From positions 35,720-99,719 of the forward strand of contig CAZYQW010000021.1 of assembly GCA_964649825.1 (NCBI GenBank): a DNA stretch of 64,000 nt, written 5' to 3'. Of this stretch, positions 36,142 to 43,296 are shown one piece after another. The first letter of the stretch is position 1, and the number at the start of each line of letters is the position of its first letter. The translations under genes were made by a program, and so were the position numbers. Under the pieces are notes generated by a model. That model saw only the letters and a program-made list of their open reading frames with translations, searched no databases and was not told the DNA's origin. Source of the stretch: CAZYQW01 sp964649825 (lineage in GTDB: Bacteria; Planctomycetota; B15-G4; JADJEK01).

Positions 36142-36548
36142 GGGGCATCCTCGTCGACGAGCTGATCCTCGATCAGGCCCTTCAGCTTCTCGAGCTCGGA
36201 GCGGCTCAGCGTCTCGTGGCCGACGAGCTGGACGAGCAACGGCTGGACCTTCCCATCGAACAGTCGATCGACGAGGTCTTGCACCATCGAAGTGCTGACG
36301 TGCTCCTGCGTCACCCTCGCCAGGAAGCGGTGCGCGCGTCCTTCGCCGGCCCGGGCGTCGACGAAGCCCTTCTCCTTCAGGATCGTGAGCATCGTCTGGA
36401 CCGTGTTGTACGCCAGCGGCTTCTTGCGATCCGCGTTCAGGCGCTCGACCACCTCGCGCACGGTCAACGGCTCGCGCGCGGCCCAGACCTCGCGCATGAC
36501 CGCGAGCTCGAGGTTGGTCAGGACGTTCTTCGTCTTCTTCCGGCTCAT
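36138..36548 (-). CDS. BlaI/MecI-type transcriptional repressor
   Basis: A 136-residue penicillinase-repressor family protein. The winged helix spans about residues 9-80 (LELAVMREVWAAREPLTVREVVERL, then NTVQTMLTILKEKGFV), and the dimerisation tail is helical. The recognisable protease-sensitive junction lies between them. It precedes the M56 gene with a 4-nt ATGA overlap, as in blaI-blaR pairs. A palindrome directly before its own ATG suggests autorepression. The regulated physiology here is unknown, and nothing points to beta-lactams. Confidence 0.92.
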   Translation of the reverse strand: MSRKKTKNVLTNLELAVMREVWAAREPLTVREVVERLNADRKKPLAYNTVQTMLTILKEKGFVDARAGEGRAHRFLARVTQEHVSTSMVQDLVDRLFDGKVQPLLVQLVGHETLSRSELEKLKGLIEDQLVDEDAP

Positions 36549-36549
36549 G

Positions 36550-36610
36550 ACTCCTAGGAATTTAGGAGTTGTGCAGCGCTCGGCAAGGGGTCCCCGAAAA
36601 GATTAGGAGT
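36550..36610 (-). promoter_or_regulatory. Putative BlaI operator with a distant half-site
   Basis: A perfect inverted repeat ACTCCTA-(6)-TAGGAGT occupies 36550-36569, immediately upstream of the repressor's ATG. A third TAGGAGT lies at 36604-36610, 41 bp (about four helical turns) from the nearer half-site. BlaI proteins bind short palindromes overlapping their own promoter, so this arrangement fits autorepression. Confidence 0.55.
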
Positions 36611-36658
36611 CCATCACGACGATTCCCCGGCGCCGCGCGTCGGGTACGTTTGGACGCC

Positions 36659-37078
36659 ATGGGAGGCAGTTCGAGTCGGAGGAGCGGCGCCGAGGGCGAT
36701 CGGTTCGACGCGGTCGTCGACGTCGCGCGACGCTGTCGTGGTCTCGAACTCCTCATCCTCCACGGATCGCGCGCGCGCGGCGACTGGGTCCCGGGGTCGG
36801 ACTGGGACTTCGGCTATGTCGCCGACCCCGAGTTCGACCCGGCGGCGGTGCTCGCCGCGCTCCGCGCCGCGATCGACCCCGAGCGCGCCGACCTGATCGA
36901 TCTCGACGGTGCGACCGATCTGGAGCGGTTCGCCGCCGCGCGGGACGGGCGCCCCCTGTTCGAGCGCGACGCGGGGGCGTTCGCGAGGTTCTGGACCGCC
37001 GCGGTCGCGGCGTGGAACGAGATCGAGCCGACGGCGGCGGCCGAGCACGAGCCGTTCTTGCGCGGGCTCTACGAGTGA
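36659..37078 (+). CDS. MNT-type nucleotidyltransferase domain protein
   Basis: A 139-residue protein with the minimal nucleotidyltransferase signature HGSRARGDWVPGSDWDFG (GS-x-G and D-x-D), so a metal-dependent nucleotidyl transfer activity is likely. Such proteins often pair with a HEPN toxin, but neither flank encodes one, and the gene stands alone between opposite-strand genes. It has no clear ribosome site. Alternatives are an orphan antitoxin-like protein or an aminoglycoside-type enzyme. Confidence 0.7.
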   Translation: MGGSSSRRSGAEGDRFDAVVDVARRCRGLELLILHGSRARGDWVPGSDWDFGYVADPEFDPAAVLAALRAAIDPERADLIDLDGATDLERFAAARDGRPLFERDAGAFARFWTAAVAAWNEIEPTAAAEHEPFLRGLYE

Positions 37079-37108
37079 GTCGGTGGATCGACGTTCGCGC
37101 CGACCGCC

Positions 37109-37483
37109 TCAGCGATGCTGATCGAAGAGGATCGGGTTCCCGTCGGGGTCCACGAGGGTCAGGCTGGCCGGACCCGTCGTCGCCTGGTCCGCTCGCGACG
37201 TCAGCTCGAGGCCGCGCTCCTCGATGATCCGCTGGATCTCGCGCACGTCGATGAACTCGTCGAGGTTCTTCGCCTTGCTGCTCCATCCCGGGTTGAACGT
37301 GAGGAGATTGCGATCGAACATCCCTTGAAAGAGCCCGATCGTGGTCGCGTCCGGGTTCTGCATGATCAGCCAGTTCTGCGAGGCGTCGCCTCCGATCGGC
37401 TCGAATCCGAGCTTCTCGTAGAACGCGCGCGAGGCCTCCAGGTCCTTGACCGCGAGGCTGATCGAGAAAGCGCCGAGCTGCAT
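37109..37483 (-). CDS. VOC (glyoxalase/extradiol) family protein
   Basis: A 124-residue single-domain VOC protein. Paired beta-alpha-beta modules are seen in MQLGAFSISLAVKDLEASRAFYEKLGFE and the closing LVDPDGNPILFDQHR. It could be a lyase or a small-molecule binding protein, and metal ligands cannot be assigned confidently. It is divergent from the AraC/GyrI-like regulator gene with a 155-nt shared upstream region, so that regulator may control it. Confidence 0.8.
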   Translation of the reverse strand: MQLGAFSISLAVKDLEASRAFYEKLGFEPIGGDASQNWLIMQNPDATTIGLFQGMFDRNLLTFNPGWSSKAKNLDEFIDVREIQRIIEERGLELTSRADQATTGPASLTLVDPDGNPILFDQHR

Positions 37484-37638
37484 AGGTTTGGTCCTTCATG
37501 GGTTTGGGGTTCAGGGGTCTTGGGTGTCGAGCGAAGCGATCGATCCCCGCGAGTGCGGCTCTCCGCGGGAGACTCTCGCGTCGCCGTCGAAGCGGTGGCC
37601 CAGGGTGCCGAAGGACGCGATAGAGTGCTTGCCAGATC

Positions 37639-38556
37639 TTGCGAAACCACGCCAGAAACCCGCAGGAATCCGAGTACGTCGCGCGCGTCAATCGCGCGAT
37701 CGACTTCATCGTGTGCAACTTGTCGGGAACGCTCCGGCTCGAGGACGTCGCCCGGGAGGCGTGTTTCTCCCGCTTCCACTTCCATCGGATCTTCCAGGCC
37801 CTGACGGGGGAGACGCTGAATCAGTTCGTGAAGCGGTTGCGGCTGGAACGGGCCCTGAGGTTCCTCGCGCACGACCGGCGCAAGACGCTCACCGAGATCG
37901 CGCTCGCGTGCGGGTTCTCCTCGTCCTCGGACTTCTCCCGTTGTTTCAAGCAGAGGTTCGGTGTTCCACCGAGCGTCTTCGACCTGGAGACGTACCGCGC
38001 GAGCCACCGCGAGGAGCTGCAGGACGCGATCTGCGACGGGGAGCATCGCCACCGGCTCGATCGACTGCCGCCGGGAGAGAACCCCGACGGATTCGAGGTC
38101 GAGCTGCGCACGCTCCCGCCGCGCACCGTCGCGTACCTCCGCGTCGCGGATTCCTTCCGCGAGGGAGCGGTGCCCGGCGCTGCGCGCCGCCTCGTCGAAT
38201 GGGCGGAGGAGCGGGGCTTCGCCGACGGCCAGTGGCTCGGCTACATGTGGGACGACCCGACCGTCGTCTCCCTCGCGGACTGCCGCTACGACGTCGCCGT
38301 CGAGGTCGACGACGTGGTCCCGGAGGGCGAGATCGGCCGCTTCGAGTTTCCACGGATGCAGGTGGCGCAGGTCGAGGTCCGCGGCGCCATCGACGTGGAG
38401 ATGCGCGCGCTCGATTGGCTGTTCGGCACGTGGCTCCCGAGCAGCGGCTGCTTCCCCACCGAGCAGCCCTGCTTCGAGGCGTGGATCGGCCGGCCCTTCG
38501 CGCATGGCCTCGACCACTTCGAGCTCTACGCCTGGCTGCCGGTCGAGCGCGGGTGA
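37639..38556 (+). CDS. AraC-family regulator with GyrI-like effector domain
   Basis: A 305-residue regulator. The N-terminal third is the AraC DNA-binding domain with two helix-turn-helices (LEDVAREACFSRFHFHRIFQ and LTEIALACGFSSSSDFSRCF). The rest is a GyrI/BmrR-like ligand-binding domain (VELRTLPPRTVAYLRVADSF onwards, ending HFELYAWLPVERG). Such proteins respond to hydrophobic drugs or metabolites. The only suitable start is a TTG at 37639 without a clear ribosome site, so the true start is uncertain. Confidence 0.85.
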   Translation: MRNHARNPQESEYVARVNRAIDFIVCNLSGTLRLEDVAREACFSRFHFHRIFQALTGETLNQFVKRLRLERALRFLAHDRRKTLTEIALACGFSSSSDFSRCFKQRFGVPPSVFDLETYRASHREELQDAICDGEHRHRLDRLPPGENPDGFEVELRTLPPRTVAYLRVADSFREGAVPGAARRLVEWAEERGFADGQWLGYMWDDPTVVSLADCRYDVAVEVDDVVPEGEIGRFEFPRMQVAQVEVRGAIDVEMRALDWLFGTWLPSSGCFPTEQPCFEAWIGRPFAHGLDHFELYAWLPVERG

Positions 38557-38909
38557 CCGCCTCGCGCATCGTGTAGGTCGGCCCGAGCGGCCGCGCCGGC
38601 GATTCGGTGACGTCGCTGTTCGAAAACACGGACTCGCGCCGTCGAACTCCCGGTCGGCGCGGTTGAACAAACGACAATTCGGATCGACATGTCGTGGTCG
38701 GTTCCCCGCGCTCTGACGTCGGATTCCGACGAGAATCGGCGCCGATTCTCGCCCGTTCCGGCACCGCTCCGTGTGGCACGCGTCGTGCACAAGCCCGTCT
38801 ATCGCAACCGCGGGGATGCTCCGACGTCCCCGTCATCCCAACGCGGTCACGTGTCGGGTGGACCACTGGGGAACCCAACGCGGCATGACCGCAACGAAGG
38901 AGAGAAGCC
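38557..38909 (+). other. 353-nt intergenic region before the CsbD-like gene
   Basis: No gene is supported here. It contains a gapless 22-bp palindrome (38730-38751) and probably the promoter of the stress-protein gene, but no sigma recognition hexamers could be assigned with confidence. Confidence 0.6.
38730..38751. promoter_or_regulatory. Perfect 22-bp palindrome, possible operator
   Basis: CGAGAATCGGC followed directly by its reverse complement, with no spacer. The lack of a loop makes it more like a dimeric protein's binding site than a terminator. It is 174 nt downstream of the AraC-type gene and 159 nt upstream of the CsbD-like gene. Confidence 0.45.
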
Positions 38910-39110
38910 ATGAACGAAGATCGAATCAAAGGCAACTGGAAGCAGCTCAAGGGCAAGGTGCAGCAGCGCTGGGGCAAGCTGACCGACGATGAGCTCGACG
39001 TCATCGACGGAAAGCGCAAGGAGCTCGAGGGCAAGCTGCAGGAGCAGTACGGCTACACGAAGGAGAAGGCCCGCACCGAGGTCGAGGAGTTCTGCCGGAG
39101 CTGCGAGTAG
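38910..39110 (+). CDS. CsbD-like stress-response protein
   Basis: A 66-residue charged helical protein matching the CsbD family almost end to end (MNEDRIKGNWKQLKGKVQQR, then KLTDDELDVIDGKRKELEGK). Members are abundant small proteins induced by general stress. Their molecular role is unclear. A GGAGA lies upstream of the ATG. The C-terminal FCRSCE adds two cysteines not usual in the family. Confidence 0.9.
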   Translation: MNEDRIKGNWKQLKGKVQQRWGKLTDDELDVIDGKRKELEGKLQEQYGYTKEKARTEVEEFCRSCE

Positions 39111-39170
39111 GCGACCTGACGGAGCACGACGCCGTCGCGTGCGAGTGAAACGATGCGCGGGCGGAGTCGT

Positions 39171-39220
39171 AAGAGGGGGCGAGCGGGAGCCTCGAGCCGA
39201 GGCCGCGCGCGCCCCCTCTT
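39171..39220. terminator. Nested hairpin between convergent genes
   Basis: A perfect 11-bp outer stem (39171-39181 with 39210-39220) encloses a second 6-bp hairpin (GCCTCG, 39189-39194, with CGAGGC, 39198-39203). It lies between the CsbD-like gene and the end of the DUF3261-like gene, its right edge touching the latter's stop codon. It probably terminates both transcripts. Confidence 0.6.
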
Positions 39221-39954
39221 CACGAGCGGTCTCGATCGCTCAGCAACGCTGACCCACGCTGCTCGCCTCGACCCTCCAACTGGGTCTCCTCCAGCGTCTC
39301 GATCGCAAGCCGATACCCGAACCAACCGTTCTCCAGCGTCGCCTGGGCCGGCGCGAGCCACCCGTCGCGCTCGACTCCATGGCGCACGATGACCTCACCT
39401 TCGCGGCCAGCGCTGGTGAACCGCCGCTCGATCAATCGGCCGCCGCGCCACTCCTCGACGACGTGCGCGCCGGCCACGTCGCCCTCGTGCACGCCGTCCG
39501 CGAGCGGCGCGTCGCCCGCGAGCCACGGGAAGAAGACGCGTTGGACGTCGAGCAACACGAAGCGCGGCGGGAACGGGAGCTCCTCGCCGGAGCGGTTCGT
39601 GAACTCGACGTCGCTCGCGCCGTCGTTCAGCGTGATGACGAAGCCGGTCGTGCCGAGCGGCGACAACCCGATCAGGGTCAGCGCGTCACCGCGCTTCTGC
39701 ACCGCGGCGTCGAAGCTCCGCTCGCCGCGTTCGCCGCCGCGGCGCGGATCCTCCCACGTGGCGGACACGCGCTGGCGCCAGAGGACGTCGATCGGAAGCG
39801 ACGACGGCGCGCGGAGCTCGCCGGCCTCCGCGGCGGTGAGCGGTCGCGGCTCCTCGATCGGCGACGATCGACACGACGTGGCGAACGCGGCGAGCACGAC
39901 CGCGAACGCGTTCGCCGCGAGCGGCCGCGCGGAGTGGAGCGTCGAGAGCTTCAC
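39220..39954 (-). CDS. DUF3261-like lipoprotein of the polyene cluster
   Basis: A 244-residue lipoprotein with lipobox LAAFATSC at the end of its signal peptide. The body contains DALTLIGLSPLGTTGFVITLNDG and the RFVLLDVQRVFFPW region typical of the DUF3261 proteins in aryl polyene clusters, which are thought to act at the outer membrane in placing the lipid-linked product. GTG start with GGAGG four bases upstream, overlapping the MMPL gene's stop (GTGA). Last gene of the export trio. Confidence 0.75.
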   Translation of the reverse strand: MKLSTLHSARPLAANAFAVVLAAFATSCRSSPIEEPRPLTAAEAGELRAPSSLPIDVLWRQRVSATWEDPRRGGERGERSFDAAVQKRGDALTLIGLSPLGTTGFVITLNDGASDVEFTNRSGEELPFPPRFVLLDVQRVFFPWLAGDAPLADGVHEGDVAGAHVVEEWRGGRLIERRFTSAGREGEVIVRHGVERDGWLAPAQATLENGWFGYRLAIETLEETQLEGRGEQRGSALLSDRDRS

Positions 39955-42356
39955 GATTCCTCCCTTCGCGCTTCGATCCCGGGTCTTGATGGCGTGCTCG
40001 GCACGAGGAGCCGGCGCACGGTCGGAGCGAGGACGAGACAGAGCGTGACTCCGGCGCCGGCCGTCGAGCCGATGGCGAGCAACGCGGGATGATCCGAGGA
40101 CGCGAGCAGGCCGAAACCGAGGATCGTCGACAGCGCGGCGACGACGATGGCGAGGTGCGTGGCCGCCAGCGCACGCTCGGAGTGGCCGGTCTCGGCGAGG
40201 AAGACACCGTAGTCGACGCCCATGCTGACGATCATCAGGAGCGCGACGAGCGACAACAGGTTCAGCTCGACCCCGAGGAGCGCGAGCAGCCCGACCGTCC
40301 CCGCCGCGGCGAGAAACGCGGGCGCGCAGGCGGCGATGGTCGGCGCCGCGCGCCGATGACGCAGCGCGACCAGCGCGACGATCGCGACGAGCCCGAGCAG
40401 GAGCAGCGCCGTCATCCTCGCGCGGTACTCGCGGTAAGCGCGGGTGAACGTCGCTCCGACGTCGACGAGCCGCGCGCCGTCGATCGCGCCGAGGCGTCGT
40501 TCGAGGGCGGCCGAATCGCGGAGGTCGTGGAGGAACGTCAGCACCCCCGTCCGGGCGCCGAGCCCGACGCGGAACGGTCGCACGAGCGGGGCGAGCGGCG
40601 AGGCGACGAGGTCGTCGAAGTCGAGAGGCGGCGGCGGCGGCTCCTCGAGCGCTTTTCGAAACGGCGCGAACGCGCCGACGACGAAGCCCTCGGCCGCGAG
40701 CGCCGCCTCCATCCGTGGGGCGAGCGTTCCGTCCGAGCGCACCGCCGCGTCGACCGCGCGCTGCTGCGCCGCGGACGGGAGGAGCGAGGCGACGCCGCGG
40801 AAGCCGCCGAGCTCGCCCGCCGCCCGTGCCGCATCGAGCGCGGCGGCCACGCGATCGTTGACCGAAAGCGCGGTCTCTTCGTCGTCGCCCTCGGCCACGA
40901 CGAACCGGCGCTGCTCGTACCGCACGACGCGATCGCGCACGAACGCGTCCTCGGCCACGAGGTCCACGTCGAGCCGGTTCAGGTCGGCGACGTCGTCGTT
41001 CCATTCCACCCGCGGGATGCCGGCCGCGGCGACGAGGAGGACGCCGGCGGCGAGCCCGAGCGAGACGACGCGCCGGCGCGCGATCGAGGCGAGCGCGCGC
41101 TCGATCGCGGCCGAGACGCCGAGGCACGCGCGCGTCGGCGTGAGCCTCGGCGGCGTCAGCGCCGGCAAGAAGACGCGCGTCGCCACCAGCGCGGCCGTGA
41201 TGCCGGATGCGGCGAAGATCGCGAGCTGGCGCAGCCCGGGGAACGACGAGACCACGAGCGCCACGAAGCCGACCACCGTCGTCGCCGCGCCGAGCACGAG
41301 GCCGGGCCAGATCGACGCGAACGTCCGGCGCGGGCCGCCGTGGTGGGGGGCGAGCGTCTGATGGCAGTAGAAGTGGATCGTGTAGTCGATGCTCACGCCG
41401 ATCAGGGCCGCGCCGAACGCGAGCGTCACGCCGTGGACCTCGCCGAAGAGGAGGAGGCACGCCGCGGTCCCCGCGAGGAAGCCCGCGCCGACCACGAGGA
41501 GCGTGAACAGGACGATCCGCAGCGAGCGGAAGAGCCCGAGGAAGAGCGTGAGGAGCCCGACGATCGACCAGATCGAAACGCGGCGGACGTCGCTCTTGAT
41601 CGCGTCCTCCGCCCGCACGGAGAACCGGTTCGCGCCGCTCTCGGCGAGCGTGAGCGATCCGCCGTGGCGCGCGTTCACGAGCTCGAACGCGGCCTGCACG
41701 CCGGCGAGGAACGGCCGCTGCGCGCCCGAGTCGAACGACGGCGCGCGTGTGCCGAGGAAGAGCACCGCGCCGTGGCCGTCCTCGGTGATGAAACGCCCGC
41801 CGTCGAGCCGGAGCCCGTCCTCGCGCGAGCCGGCCATCCGCTCGAAGAGTGCGGGCAGGATCAGCAGCGGGTCGCCGGGCGCCACGCGGCTCACGAGGGT
41901 CGAGAGCGGCAGAGCGAGCTTCCGCTTCAACGTGCGGGCCGCCGTCGTCAGCGCGGCGTCGGTCGTGCGCGCGGCGACCTCGGTCGCGCCGTCGCCGAGG
42001 AACGCGAAGCGGCGTGGGTGATACAGGCGCCAGATCGCCTCCTCCATGCCGGACGGCGGGCCCGCATCGAGGAACGTGAGCTCGTCCGTAACGCGCGGCT
42101 CGGCACGGAGCGCCGCCTCGAACTCGCGGCTCACCACCGTCGCCTCGGCGGGGCCGGCCGCCGACACGAGCAGGACCATGGTGCGCGACAGCTCGCTCGT
42201 GGCGAGCCGCTTCGCCAGCCGCACGGCGTCGTCGGACTCGCTCTCCGGCAGGAAGTGCGCGATGTCCGTCGTCACCTCGAGCCGCGCGGCGACGAACCCG
42301 CCGAGCACGAGCAGGACGAGCGCGCCGGCGAGCAGCGGTCGGGTCTCGCCTTGCAT
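39951..42356 (-). CDS. MMPL/RND-family lipid exporter
   Basis: An 801-residue transporter with two repeated halves, each with one N-terminal helix, a large extracytoplasmic loop (about residues 30-250 and 450-630) and five further helices. The helix patterns LIGVSIDYTIHFYCH and IVSMGVDYGVFLAETG are the conserved proton-relay segments. Such exporters in polyene clusters move the lipid-like product from the inner membrane towards the LolA-like carrier. Both ends are coupled: its ATG overlaps the LolA-like stop (TGATG). Confidence 0.9.
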   Translation of the reverse strand: MQGETRPLLAGALVLLVLGGFVAARLEVTTDIAHFLPESESDDAVRLAKRLATSELSRTMVLLVSAAGPAEATVVSREFEAALRAEPRVTDELTFLDAGPPSGMEEAIWRLYHPRRFAFLGDGATEVAARTTDAALTTAARTLKRKLALPLSTLVSRVAPGDPLLILPALFERMAGSREDGLRLDGGRFITEDGHGAVLFLGTRAPSFDSGAQRPFLAGVQAAFELVNARHGGSLTLAESGANRFSVRAEDAIKSDVRRVSIWSIVGLLTLFLGLFRSLRIVLFTLLVVGAGFLAGTAACLLLFGEVHGVTLAFGAALIGVSIDYTIHFYCHQTLAPHHGGPRRTFASIWPGLVLGAATTVVGFVALVVSSFPGLRQLAIFAASGITAALVATRVFLPALTPPRLTPTRACLGVSAAIERALASIARRRVVSLGLAAGVLLVAAAGIPRVEWNDDVADLNRLDVDLVAEDAFVRDRVVRYEQRRFVVAEGDDEETALSVNDRVAAALDAARAAGELGGFRGVASLLPSAAQQRAVDAAVRSDGTLAPRMEAALAAEGFVVGAFAPFRKALEEPPPPPLDFDDLVASPLAPLVRPFRVGLGARTGVLTFLHDLRDSAALERRLGAIDGARLVDVGATFTRAYREYRARMTALLLLGLVAIVALVALRHRRAAPTIAACAPAFLAAAGTVGLLALLGVELNLLSLVALLMIVSMGVDYGVFLAETGHSERALAATHLAIVVAALSTILGFGLLASSDHPALLAIGSTAGAGVTLCLVLAPTVRRLLVPSTPSRPGIEARREES

Positions 42357-43033
42357 CAAGGTCGTGGAATCCCGAACAGGCGCTCCTTCTCCTCGTCCGA
42401 GAACCGTCGCTCGTCGGCCTCGACGATGCAGGTCACCGTCCGGTCCCCGCTCGGCTCGCGGACCTCGATCGTGCCCACCGCGAACCCGCTTCCCGTCAGC
42501 CGCAGCTCCTTCACGAGATCGGTGAGCGGCTTCGCCTTCGGCGTGAGCGTCAGCGTCCAGCCCGCGGTGGCCGCTCCATCGACGCGGGGCTCGAACGCCA
42601 CTTGGTACGACTTCGACAGCGCTTCTTCATCCCCGGCGAAGACGCGGACGAGCGAGGTGACGAAGCGGCGGACGTCGTCGTTCTGCCGCAGGTCGATCCG
42701 TTCGACGCCGTCCTTGCCGTCGACCTTGAGCTCGTTCGGCGTGATCGTGAGAGTCGCCGGCTCCGGCGCCTCGACGATGCGCGCGAGGTAGCCGGGCCGG
42801 AGGAAGTAGATCCGTCCGCGGCTCTTCAGCGGCAGGGCGAGCAGCGCGAGGTGCTTCTCCTCCTCGAACCGCGCCTCGAGGCCTTCCATCCGCGCGAAGG
42901 CGCGGAACAGATCGGACGCGGTCTGGGGGCCAACGGGGAGCGCTTCGGCCGGCGGATCGCCCGGCCGGGTCGGCTCGGCCGGGGCCGTGAACGCCGTCGC
43001 CGCGATCATGAGAAGGAGGAGGGTCCGTCGCAT
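42356..43033 (-). CDS. LolA-like outer-membrane lipoprotein carrier protein
   Basis: A 225-residue periplasmic protein with a signal peptide (MRRTLLLLMIAATAFTAPA). Weak but ordered similarity to LolA: LEARFEEEKHLALLALPLKSRGRIYFLRPGYLARIV, then TLTLTPKAKPLTDLVKELRLTG. It should form a half-barrel carrying a lipid across the periplasm. The start at 43033, with AAGG upstream, is favoured over longer readings. First gene of the exporter operon (LolA-like, MMPL, DUF3261-like). Confidence 0.75.
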   Translation of the reverse strand: MRRTLLLLMIAATAFTAPAEPTRPGDPPAEALPVGPQTASDLFRAFARMEGLEARFEEEKHLALLALPLKSRGRIYFLRPGYLARIVEAPEPATLTITPNELKVDGKDGVERIDLRQNDDVRRFVTSLVRVFAGDEEALSKSYQVAFEPRVDGAATAGWTLTLTPKAKPLTDLVKELRLTGSGFAVGTIEVREPSGDRTVTCIVEADERRFSDEEKERLFGIPRP

Positions 43034-43296
43034 CGGTTGCCTTCGAGCCGGCGCGCCCACCGCGATGTCCGACCGCCGCGGACGCGCGCGCCGACGATCG
43101 ACCCGTGATTCTACGAGCCAGACGAATCCGAGTCCCATCCGGCGCCCTCCAAGCCCACCCACCTGACCGCTCCCCGCCGGCGACCGCCGGTCTTCCACTT
43201 GCCGAAGGCGGGTCGCGAGGGTGAAGTAGAAGCCGTTCTCGGCGACAAGGAACGACCGCGCCGATACGCGATTGCGGGCGCGAGCTCGGGGAATCG
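43034..43296. other. Divergent intergenic region inside the cluster
   Basis: The 263 nt between the exporter operon (minus) and the sensor kinase (plus) hold no gene that I can support and no clear inverted repeat. It should contain two divergent promoters, and may be where regulation of the exporter genes acts. Confidence 0.5.

Noticed and set aside
33856..36548. Beta-lactam resistance regulator pair
   Set aside because: The BlaI/M56 relationship is clear, but there is no penicillin-binding sensor domain and no beta-lactamase gene nearby.
40089..42791. 900-codon plus-strand frame opposite the MMPL gene
   Set aside because: Composition (Arg, Glu and Ala runs) and the intact MMPL transporter on the other strand mark it as a shadow frame.
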